A DNA stretch of 64,000 nucleotides from Planctomycetaceae bacterium (GTDB lineage Bacteria; Planctomycetota; Planctomycetia; Planctomycetales; Planctomycetaceae). The notes under the pieces were generated by a model. That model did no database searches, was not told the origin of the DNA, and saw nothing but the letters and a program-made list of their open reading frames with translations. A program made the translations under genes and the position numbers. Shown piece after piece: positions 1-8,800 of this stretch. The stretch is from NCBI GenBank assembly GCA_021732995.1, contig JAKFWA010000132.1, positions 62,001 to 126,000 of the forward strand. The letters run 5' to 3'. Each line of letters starts with the position of its first letter. Position 1 is the first letter of the stretch.

Positions 1-659
1 GTGAGGCCGTTGTCATCCGTCGTGGTGGCGTTGGACGGGTCTTTCTTCACGAACTCTTCCAGCGAACTGCCCATGTTGACGGCCATGGGATGCTCCTGAT
101 CTGGATCGACTGGAGCCGGCTTGCCGCCAAAGAGGCGACTCAACAAACCTTTCGGCTTCTCCCCCGACCACTTGTCTGGCACGAGTCGAATTTGTGTGGG
201 ATCTCCAAAGTCCAGGCCCCAGGCTGAGTCATGTTCCGCTCGCTCTTTGCGGCTCATTCTCGAACGCATCAAGTTGACCGTGTAGCCGCCGTAAGCCTTT
301 CCCTGGATGACGTACATCCAATCCGCGATGCGCTGCAGAGGCACCTGAGTTTCATCACCCGCGCTGATGGACTTCAACCAGTTCGGCTCGTTCAACAACC
401 GGCCCGTCACGTTCTTGCCATCGAAGCGAATCTCGCCAAGCCACATCTGCTCGACGCCCTCCGACCCGCTGCGTTCGGCCATTTCGGGAGGATCTTGAAA
501 CGCAGCTTTGACACAGGACATGTCCAGACCCGGAACGATGCGGCGATACTCCCAACTCAGCTCACGCCAGAAATAACGAAACGTCGCGCGAGCTTGCTCC
601 ATTGCCGCCTGCATCTCGGGATCTTCTTCCGGAACGAAGTAAACCTGCTCCATAACCAT
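1..659 (-). CDS. DUF2314 (YegJ-like) protein, 3' end outside the window
   Basis: I translated the reverse strand from 659 to the window edge and found one open frame of 219 codons with no stop, so the C-terminus is missing. It begins MVMEQVYFVPEEDPEMQAAM; a second ATG two codons later (653) is an equally good start. Residues about 20-125 fit the DUF2314 family: an aromatic-rich FRYFWRELSWEYRR helix, then EQMWLGEIRFDGKNVTG, then the GDETQVPLQRIADWMYV strand-helix and GKAYGGYTVNL. The family has no established biochemical role. After the domain comes a basic, low-complexity stretch (GLLSRLFGGKPAPVDPDQ). There is no signal peptide, so it is probably cytoplasmic. Nothing downstream can be seen; upstream is a 373-base gap and then the integron cassettes on the other strand. 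The family assignment is fairly firm; the function is unknown. Confidence 0.7.
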   Translation of the reverse strand, partial: MVMEQVYFVPEEDPEMQAAMEQARATFRYFWRELSWEYRRIVPGLDMSCVKAAFQDPPEMAERSGSEGVEQMWLGEIRFDGKNVTGRLLNEPNWLKSISAGDETQVPLQRIADWMYVIQGKAYGGYTVNLMRSRMSRKERAEHDSAWGLDFGDPTQIRLVPDKWSGEKPKGLLSRLFGGKPAPVDPDQEHPMAVNMGSSLEEFVKKDPSNATTTDDNGL

Positions 660-1032
660 GCCCTCGTTAATGAGCTGACTTATTCATCTGCGACCAAACA
701 GAACGTGTATCACTCGTCGCCCGAACAGCCTGACAAGTTCAGTCGCACGCGCAAAGGTTCCGGAATCGAACAATCGGAAATGATCTGGGCGTGGGCGAGA
801 GGTCGTGAGGAGGGCACAGAGGCTCGCGAAGGACGCCAAGACGAGGACGAACTTGCTGGAACGTGGGTAGTACATTTCTGCGGACATCTGCATAACACCA
901 ACAGTCGAGAGCTGTCTAATACTCTCCTCAGTTCGAAATTGCCGAGAATCGTTGACATGGAAGAGTTGGTTACGCAGAGTGCCAGTAATGTCTGCCACTG
1001 CTTGTTGGGCAGTATGATTCTGTAGAATAGAA
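660..1032. other. Intergenic stretch before the cassette array
   Basis: No convincing gene is seen on either strand. A 120-codon reverse frame (684-1046) exists, but it has poor composition and crosses the cassette boundary at 1033. The piece around 810-850 resembles the purine-rich degenerate filler often seen between planctomycete genes. No integron integrase and no attI-like region is recognisable here. Confidence 0.5.
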
Positions 1033-1056
1033 GTTAGGCCGCACATAAGGACCTCC

Positions 1057-1386
1057 GTGAATCCTCAAACACTTTCCGTCGCACTGTTTCCTGTGTTCTT
1101 TGGCATGGTCATTGTGTGGTTTGTGCTCATCAAGCTGCTCTTCAATCGTCTTGAGCGGGCGCACCCTCAGAAGTACGAGGCCATGGGCAGACCGTCTCTC
1201 TTCTTGCGCAATCACATTGCGGGTAGCTGGGCCACGCTGAAGTTCCTTGTTGGCCGCGAGCACAGGGCACTCAATGATAGGTACCTTTCCAAGCTGTCCG
1301 ACGCAATGCTCATTTTCTTCGCCGTCTATTTACTACTGTTCTTCGGCTTGTTCATCGGGCTCGCCGGGCAAGCGCCTGCGGCCTAA
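1057..1386 (+). CDS. UspB-like small membrane protein (integron cassette gene 1)
   Basis: A 109-residue protein with two membrane helices: residues about 5-30 (VALFPVFFGMVIVWFVLIKL) and about 82-105 (AMLIFFAVYLLLFFGLFIGL). Between them is a basic loop with RLERAHPQKYEAMGRPSLF and REHRALNDRYLSKLSD. Length, helix placement and the motif of a P-x-KY-x-x-x-G segment followed by an HRxxxD segment resemble universal stress protein B, an inner-membrane protein of about 111 residues in enterobacteria with a poorly known stationary-phase role. The start is GTG at 1057, preceded by AAGGA at 1048-1052. The gene fills a cassette running from 1033 to the attC at 1381, and its stop codon overlaps that site. 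It was probably acquired by cassette exchange. The UspB assignment rests on resemblance only. Confidence 0.7.
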   Translation: MNPQTLSVALFPVFFGMVIVWFVLIKLLFNRLERAHPQKYEAMGRPSLFLRNHIAGSWATLKFLVGREHRALNDRYLSKLSDAMLIFFAVYLLLFFGLFIGLAGQAPAA

Positions 1387-1440
1387 CAATTCATTCAAGC
1401 CGAAGCCGCTTCGCGGCTCGGCTTAATTCAGGCGTTATCC
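1381..1440 (+). repeat. attC recombination site of cassette 1 (60 bp)
   Basis: The site begins with GCCTAAC and ends with GTTATCC. Between these lies an imperfect palindrome whose inner arms AAGCCGAAGCCGC and GCGGCTCGGCTT surround a short TTC turn, leaving unpaired bases of the kind integrases read. From memory the length and sequence are very close to the 60-base attC of aadA-type cassettes of mobile integrons. It ends cassette 1 and joins it to cassette 2. Confidence 0.85.
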
Positions 1441-1504
1441 GGCTAACCTGGTTGCGACCCTGACTCCAGCCCCGCATTCACTCCGGAATTCATGGAGATT
1501 CTCG

Positions 1505-2053
1505 ATGTCTAAACGGTCGACCAATCCAAGCATCTCCTGCATGCGGAAGTTTCTCGGAAGCGTTTCCAAATACATCAAGATCTGCTGCGTCATCAAACCG
1601 CTGCAGATTCTGGTCGCTCGCAACCGTTGCAACGAAAAGATGGCTTACATGCGGTCCTTGCCTGCTCATACGGTAGGTCATGACCTGGCACACATGCTGG
1701 ACAGCAAGGGACTGAAGTTAGTTCCCGGCTTTTACAAGCACGATCTGGATCATTTGATTCTCGGCTATGGTATGGATCCTGAAGAAGAACTGTGCATGCA
1801 GGCGTATCTGATTGGCAACGGACGCTGGCAACTTCAAGTGTTTCTTTTCCTCAGCTCGGCTGTATTACTCCCCGGACTCTGGGGCTCGTTGTGGGCTCAC
1901 TACAAATTGGGTAGGCAAAGCCCGGTCATAACGTCATTGGAATTTGACGAGTGTCTGACGCAGAATACGGATGAGCTACAACGACAGTACGCGCCATCAC
2001 CGATGCTCTTCGCTGAGACCTCAGCCGCAACACAAACCCGACTTGTCGGATAA
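1505..2053 (+). CDS. Coq4-like protein (integron cassette gene 2)
   Basis: A 182-residue protein. Residues about 76-90 read GFYKHDLDHLILGYG and continue to EEE. This contains HDxxH followed after exactly eleven residues by Glu, the metal-binding HDxxH-x11-E motif of Coq4, which in eukaryotes organises coenzyme Q biosynthesis and has C1-decarboxylase/hydroxylase activity. The preceding LPAHTVGHDLAHMLD segment and the following MQAYLIGNGRWQLQ helix also fit bacterial Coq4-like proteins. A C-terminal hydrophobic helix (VFLFLSSAVLLPGLWGSLW) leads to YKLGRQSP. The start ATG at 1505 follows GGAG at 1494. Its stop codon sits in the start of the cassette's own attC. What a lone Coq4-like cassette does in this organism cannot be told from the sequence. 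Confidence 0.72.
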   Translation: MSKRSTNPSISCMRKFLGSVSKYIKICCVIKPLQILVARNRCNEKMAYMRSLPAHTVGHDLAHMLDSKGLKLVPGFYKHDLDHLILGYGMDPEEELCMQAYLIGNGRWQLQVFLFLSSAVLLPGLWGSLWAHYKLGRQSPVITSLEFDECLTQNTDELQRQYAPSPMLFAETSAATQTRLVG

Positions 2054-2110
2054 CAATGCAATGCACCGAGCCGCGAAGCGGGGCGTTTGAAAATGAGCAA
2101 TCACTCGTCG
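2048..2110 (+). repeat. Partial attC site of cassette 2, distal arm missing
   Basis: The site starts with GGATAAC, complementary to the GTTATCC that opens cassette 2, and continues with AATGCAATGCACCGAGCCGC, the style of attC arm found in environmental and planctomycete integrons. The mirrored right half and a closing GTTRRRY core cannot be found in the next 100 bases, so the site looks truncated and marks the end of the array. The right boundary is approximate. Confidence 0.6.
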
Positions 2111-2869
2111 CTGGGTGGCACCGGTAGCCCGGGTACGCCAACCGGGCTGCCAGCGAGGGACAACGAGAAGGTCTTGGCCACGGATGGAACACAGATGAAA
2201 CACGGATCAAAGACAGGCTCCTTGGCAGTCTATTGAACAAGACGTCGAGCGGGGTGCCATCGTGCTTGAAACGATCTGGTTGAAGACCGAGTTACACGGC
2301 ATGGCACGCCCCTCAACGGTCAGTAAGGCATCTCTGACCCTTATCCGTGTTTCATCTGTGTTTGATCCGTGGCTGGTTTGAAAGCTTCCTTCCATCAACG
2401 CCGGTCTCAGTCCTTCGTGATCTTTGCGAGCTTCTGTTCAAACCGATTCCCCGGCGGCACTTGCTGTCAGGTCGTTCGGGGACGGGACGACGAAACGGAG
2501 CGGCGGCGCCGCAAAGTGCCGCGCCTAAGTTGACGCTCGCAGGAGCCGACCTTAGCGTGACTTCAGATCGATCGCCGTCGATGGGGCTGGCTGTGCACAA
2601 CGCACCACCGCGCGGCTGCGCCGGTTGAAAGATCCAGCAGAGAAACCACATGCAATTCACCGCAGGTCATTGCCTAATCGTCAGTTGTGACGAGGCAAAC
2701 TGCGGGGACTGTTTTGAGTTTTCTGCCGGATCGCCGTCGAACGGAATTGAGTTTCAGCGGGTGATGACTTCTTGCGAGACGCGCGCGGTTTGGCAGGCAT
2801 GCCACTGCACGTAACTCCTGAATTTGCAGAGCTTTCTTCACTTTCCGGTTCCATTGACTGGTAACGGTA
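2111..2869. other. Long intergenic region with inverted repeats
   Basis: No supportable gene. Short frames on both strands between 2347 and 2660 have unusual composition and no start signals. A GC-rich imperfect hairpin sits at about 2122-2150 (GGTAGCCCGGG against ACCGGGCTGCC), just beyond the broken attC. A much larger inverted repeat occupies 2177-2373. The last 200 bases must carry the promoter of the 7.7-kb gene that follows; no clear -35/-10 pair was recognised. Confidence 0.5.
2177..2373. repeat. Near-perfect 33-bp inverted repeat around about 130 bp
   Basis: The left arm (2177-2209) starts GCCACGGATGGAACACAGAT. The right arm (2341-2373), read on the reverse strand, starts GCCACGGATCAAACACAGAT, and both continue GAAACACGGAT. 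About 31 of 33 bases match. The enclosed segment has no gene. This matches a family of CACGGAT/AACACAGAT repeats that I recall from planctomycete and acidobacterial intergenic DNA. Whether it is a miniature transposable element is unproven. Confidence 0.7.
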
Positions 2870-5800
2870 ATGAAACAAAGACTTAAGCTGTTTGCGGGCC
2901 TTCTGGCGGCGTTGGGTTCTGTTTCGATGACGGTGGCTCAAGAGCCGCCGAAGAATCCGCCCGCAGCCAAGAGTCCGCAGGATGAGGCGGTCAGTCGCGA
3001 AGCTGCGGCGCTGGAAGCGGAGGTCGGTAAGTACAAAGACACCGCGCCGGAAGCCGCCGAAGCGCTCTACAAGCTGACAAACCTGTACCACGCGAACGGG
3101 CAACTTTTCGGGCTGGTGCGAGCCGGTCAGCGGTTTGCGTCGTCGCAGGCGAATGATCCGCGACATGCCGACGTCATGCTCAAGCTGCTCGACGGCCTGG
3201 AAGCGCTGACTCGTCAGAAGGATTTTACGGTTGTCGCTCGGCAGTTCCTGGTGCGGTACCCGCAAGCACCTCAGTGCCCGGACGTTGAAGAACGTCTGGC
3301 TTATACGCTTGACCGGCTGAACGAGAAGCAGCGCGCCGCCGAAGCCTATCGTGATTGCTGGAAGCGTCAGCCGAATGCCAACGGCAAGCGTTTTGGCGAG
3401 CGTGGGGCTCAGCTCTTCTCTGAGGTCAATGTTCAGACAATTATTGAAGGCGCAGAGCTGCTCGAAGACATGTTCGACAAGCTCCCCAAGGATGAGTACG
3501 CCCGGCATTTGGCGGTGCGAGCCTTCTATGAACTGCGGCGAGTCAGTCAGTGGGCCAAGGCGAACCAGGTTGGAGCGAAGATTCTGGCGTCGGGCATTGC
3601 GTTTCCGGTGCCGGAAGAGTTGCGTGAAGTGCATCGTTGCATGGGCGAGCAGTATGCCTATGTCGGCCAGTACGCCAACGCTGCCGAGAGCTACAAGAAG
3701 ACTCGCGCGATCCGCGACGACCAGTCCGCGCACTACAACCAGATTGAGCGGCTGTCGAACGCCAGCGCCAAAGCGGCGGAGATGGAGCCCGTCGTCAACG
3801 AATACATGGCGAAGTATCCCGCACGCGATGATCGTTGGGATCGGCTGATGTATCTGGCTCATGCCTTCAACCGTGATGGCGATCGAGCCCGTGCGCTGGC
3901 GCTCTTCAAGCAAGTGACGGAGAACGCACCCGCAACGCACAGCGCGGCGACGAACTTCGTCCAGCAGAACGGAGTTGAACCCGCTCAATGGCAGCAGTCC
4001 GAACAACTGCTGCGATCTGTTCTCGGCAAGAAGCCTGAGCACGATTGGCACCTGCGTTACTCGCTGGCGTTCGATGTCTTACGCGATCGCAAGAAGAGCG
4101 AACCCGAAATGCGGGCCATGTTGCGCGAGTTCATTCAGAAGTCGCCGACGAACGACGGTCACGCGCACAATGTCATCAGCCAGTTGCTGTCCACCGCGCC
4201 GAATGATGCGGAGTTCAAGGCCGATGTCGCTCTGATCCTGCAGTCACGCCGGGAGTATGCGCACTGGGTGAACTATCGCGTCTACCTCAATGAATGGATC
4301 AAGGCGGCTCGTCAGAACAAAGACCTCAAGGACCGAGCGAACGTCGCAGCCGAAGAACTGAAGAAGGCCAACGACGACCCGATCATGGCGTTGTTCCTGC
4401 AGATCAACACAGGTATTCACGATCGAGGCGATGCTCAGGCTCGCCGCAAGCTGGCTGCGCCGGAGAACTATCCAAAGCTCAATGACGAACTCGCCCGCGA
4501 CGTCTTGTGGGGACTCGGTTACTACAATCAACACTATTCGCCCGGCCCCGAGCGAGCTGAAGCAGCTCCGACGTATGGTCGGCTGGCTCAGCGTTTCCCG
4601 AAGGTCTGGGACTACCGGTCCTACTGGCTGCAAACGGCGGTTGATTACGGTCAACCCGATGTGTCTAAGGAAGCCGCCAACTTCTTCCTGCAGATGGAAC
4701 CGCCGCACAATCAGCCCGACACGTGGTGGCGTCTGATCACCGCTGCGGAACGCAGCAAGGACGATGACCTGGCTCGCCGGTCTTTGGCCTACATGCGAGC
4801 GGCTCAACAGAAGTACGGCGTCGAGCACGGCTATGCGTCCAACATCGGCGACGCGCTCATGCGGATGAAGCTGGAGAATGAAGCTGTTGCCTACTGGACT
4901 GAGCACTCTGCTCCCGGTCTGAATAACAGCGAAGCGATGCAATGTTCCGCGCGCCTGCTGGCTCGGCTGACCGATCCTCAACAACGCATTCAATTCGCCG
5001 AACAACGCTTTACACCCAACACCGACTTCCACCCCGTCTACGCTCAGTGGATGGCGGACGAAGTGTTGAAGCTCGGCGATCTGGCGCGCTATGAGCAGAT
5101 CATTCGCGCCTCGATCCAACGCAAGACCCTGCGTCCGTGGCCTCCGTATGGCTTTGAACCCAGTCAGATGCAGGCCGTCTGGAATGCGTATCGTGCGAAT
5201 GAGAAGAACACGCCCGAGAACAAGACTAAGCTGACGACGATCATTCGCGACATGCAGACGGATTGGACGTCCGCTCAAGCGGAAGTGCTACTGCTCGATG
5301 CCGAACCCGCGAACGCCCGTAAGCCCATCGACCGCTTGCTGGCCTATCAACGAGTAACTCGCAAGCTGTGGCCGGACGGACATCGCTGGGATCAGTTGAT
5401 GGTGCTGGCTCAGGCGATGGTCGCTCGCGAAGACTACAACGCCGGTGCAACGCTCATCACCGGCCTGCTGGGCAACATTCCGAATGTCGATGAACCGCGC
5501 AAGCAGGCGGCTCGGTCGATGATCGGTCAATGCTATGCACGACTCGGAACTGTCGGTCTGACGTACGACGAGAAAAGTCCCATCGCTCCGCTGTTGCAAG
5601 CGGCGCTGTATCTCAAGTTGGGCGATGACCGACTGGCTCTGGAGTCCTACCTCGCGAACAAGGCGTTGTTCGATCAGCACCGCAACGAAGTGCCGGTCGA
5701 CCTGCTGCTGTTCGTCGCTGAGAACACTCTGGCCGCTGGTGGCAACGACAACTACGACCGTGTCGAAGAAATGCTGCGCGGCTGGTTGCTGAAGTTCTCA

Positions 5801-8800
5801 GAAGCCAAGCAGTTTGATGAGACCACCAAGGCTCACGTGCAGTATCTGCTCGCCAAGAATTTCTTCGCGGCACAGCGATTCGACGTGGCGCGGTCGGAAT
5901 ACACGACCGTCATCAATCGCTATCAGGGCACGCCGTACGCGATCGAAGCTGAGTTCGGTATCGGCGAGACCTTCATGGCTCAGAAGGTCTATGATCAGGC
6001 TGAGCAGGTCTTTGAGAAACTGGCCAACAGCCGCGAGACGGAAGTCATTGTTCGCGCGGAGTTCCTGCGCGGCGTGCTGGCTCATCGCCGTGGTGACAAC
6101 GACGACGCTCGCAAGATCTTTCGTAATGTGCTGGATCGAGTTCCCAACATCGAGCTGGCCAATCAAGCGCTCTACAACCTCGCTGAAGTTTACGGCGCGG
6201 AAGAGCGTTACATGGACCAGTTGACGATGCTGATGACGGTTGGTCGTCTCGGTCGTCAAAGTAAGCGGCAGCACGCTCCGGGCACTGCGTTATCCATCGT
6301 CGTGCAGGACAGCGACCTCGGTATCAGCCGCGGCAACACCAAGATTCCCGTGCTGGTCCGCACTGAACCGGGTGGAGATGAAGAACTCGTCTACCTGACC
6401 AGCGGCGGTGCCGGTAAGGGCCTCTTCCGCGCGGATCTGGACACCATTCTGGGGCCGGCCAAGAAGGGCGATAAGGTTCTGCAGCTGACGGGTAAGGACG
6501 TCATCAAGTCCGACTATCCGGAAGCGTTCAAGAAGGAATTCAAGAGCGTTCCTCTGTCGGACGTCGAGATCAAGATCGCCAGCGACGCCATGTTTGAAGT
6601 CGCCAGCGGCAAGATCGTCGATGAAGAGGAAGAGACCTTCAGTCAGCGGCTGGAACGTGAGAACCGCGAGCGGCTGGATGCTCAACAGAATCAGAAGTCG
6701 AGCTTGCGTCCGAAGAACCAGATCAAGCCCGGCAACCCGATTTACATGCGCGTCAAAGACGCGGATCGTGACCTGGGCGATGAAGTTGATACGGTTGTGG
6801 CCAAGCTGGTCGCCGAAAGCGGCGATCAGGTGCAGGTCACTCTGAAGGAAACGGGACCGCACACCGGTATCTTTGAAGGTGCCGCTGAGACCGGCGAACT
6901 GCCTGCCGGTGCGATTGCGAGTGATACGTCGATTGATCACAGCGCGCTGATGGCCATCGATAAAGACCCGAAGAGCTTCTGGCTCAGCGAACCCGATGGG
7001 GCCACGCCGAAGTTCCTCACCGTCGATATGAAGGACCTGCGCCGCATCAGCCGCGCGAAGTTCTTCACGGGCGACCTCGCTGGCAAGAAGCCGGTGCGCG
7101 GTGAACTGCGACTGAGCTACGACGGTGAGTTCTGGTTCCGCGCGGCGGGTTATCCCAGCCTGCTCGATGCTGAACCCGTTGGTGAATTCGGTGCCATGCA
7201 GTATCGCGTCTACAACGCGGCCGCTCACGACTGGAAGACCTGGCAGCAGGTCGCGAACCTCGTGAAGAATGGGCAGCCTGTCCGTAAGGGTGACGTGAAC
7301 GACGGCCTGTTGAGCGTCAAACGCCCGACAGCCGGTGAAGAAGACAACGGCCTGCCGAAGAACTTCGTGGCCGTGTGGTTTGGCAAGTTCGTGCAGCCTC
7401 GAGCTGGCGCGGTGCGGTTCCAGATTCACGGACAGAACACGGCGATTGCCGTGAACGGCAAGCTGGAACTGGAATTCGGAGCGGGCGGTCGCACAACCGA
7501 TGTGTGGTTCGATAAGGGCACTCACGACGTGGTGTTCTTCACAACTGCCAATCCCAACATGCCGGAAGTTTCGGCGCTGCGGGCCCGAGCGGACCTCAAC
7601 CGTCAGCAGGTGGCCGTCACCCAGTTCCTCACTTCGGACTTCGATCTGACCGGCTTCTCGGCTGCTGAAGCCGCTGAGAAACCAGCGGCTCAAGCGGGCA
7701 CCAGCATCACGCTGTCGCCGGATACCGCGAAGCTCGGCAAGAAGACCGAGCAGTTCGGACCCGTCAAGGTTCCCAACAACCCGACGGTGCTGGGCTACTG
7801 GCAGAACCTCGAAGACGTCGCCTCATGGGAATTCGATGCCGCTACGGCGGGCATGTATGACGTGGTGTTTGAGTACGCTCACGCCGGTGGCAACTCGAAG
7901 TTCGAGTTCGCTGTGGGTGATCAGCGCGTGCGGGGGACGATGCCCAATACCGGCGCGTTTACGACCTTCCGCACCGATCGCATCGGCACGGTCATCATCG
8001 ACCAGCCGGGCAAGGTGACGCTGTCGCTGAAGGCGATTGAGATTCACAACGGCGGTCTGATGGACCTGCGCAATATCACGCTGGTGCCGGCGACGGGTTC
8101 ACGCGTGGTGCAGAGCGACAAGGCCTGGGAGTTCCGCTTCCCGGCTTCTGACGTGCGGTATGCGAAGTTCGTCATTCATGAGTTCACGGGTGAAGCCGTC
8201 GCGATCAATCACGTGGAAGTGAGCGGCGATGATGCGTCGAAGCTGTTTATTCCGACCGAGTCTGACGTGCTGAAGCTGTCACAGAACTCGGTGCTTGAAA
8301 TCGCGGGTGGCGATACGGTGAAAGCCAGCTACACCGACGACGTGACTCAAGTGAATCAAGGCAGCAGCCGCTTGCTGTCGAGCGACCTGCAGGCCACTTA
8401 CTTCAACGGTGGCGTCTACCCGATCGGCTATGAGTTCGTGCGTTATCGCGATGGCGCGGTGGGCAATGTCCGCAAGCGTGTGAAGCGCATTGATCCGGGC
8501 GAGCGAATCATTGTCGAGATCACTGACTACGATCGTGACATCACGCTGGATCGCGACACGCTGGAGATCGAAGTGTCGGTCAACGACGGCAAGCCCATGA
8601 AGCTGACCGCGACTGAAACGCTCGACAACTCCGGCATTTTCACGAAGGAAGTTGATACTGCGGACAAGGCGGACGGCGAGAAGCTGGTCGTCAAACGCGG
8701 CGACCGCGTCTTCCTGCGATACGTCGACGAACAGAACACGTTCCCCGGTCACTCAGTGCCGCGTGAGTCGATCGTCTATGTGAATCGTCCCACGGAGGCC

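Larger units (their letters stand above)
1033..2120 (+). mobile_element. Two-cassette integron array without integrase (CALIN-like)
   Basis: Two gene cassettes lie head to tail. Cassette 1 starts at core site GTTAGGC (1033-1039) and its attC opens with GCCTAAC (1381-1387), the exact reverse complement. Cassette 2 starts at GTTATCC (1434-1440) and its attC opens with GGATAAC (2048-2054), again the exact complement. This pairing of each cassette's first seven bases with the start of its own attC is expected if each came from a circular cassette with one recombination site. In both cassettes the stop codon TAA lies inside the attC, and both genes face the same way, as is usual. No integrase gene lies within 1 kb upstream or in the following sequence. 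The right end is approximate because the last attC has no recognisable distal arm. Confidence 0.8.

Noticed and set aside
231-1025. A 264-codon forward frame.
   Set aside because: It lies opposite the DUF2314 gene, whose reverse frame carries conserved motifs, and its second half is low-grade intergenic sequence.
1033-1039. GTTAGGC considered as part of an attI site next to an integrase.
   Set aside because: No integrase frame or attI-like flank is seen upstream; it is kept only as the start of cassette 1.
684-1046. A 120-codon reverse frame with a hydrophobic middle (FVLVLASFASLCALL).
   Set aside because: It arises from purine-rich filler DNA and runs across the cassette start at 1033.
2347-2660. 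Two overlapping frames of 93 and 102 codons on opposite strands.
   Set aside because: No start signals, odd Pro/Arg/Ser composition, and no resemblance to a family.
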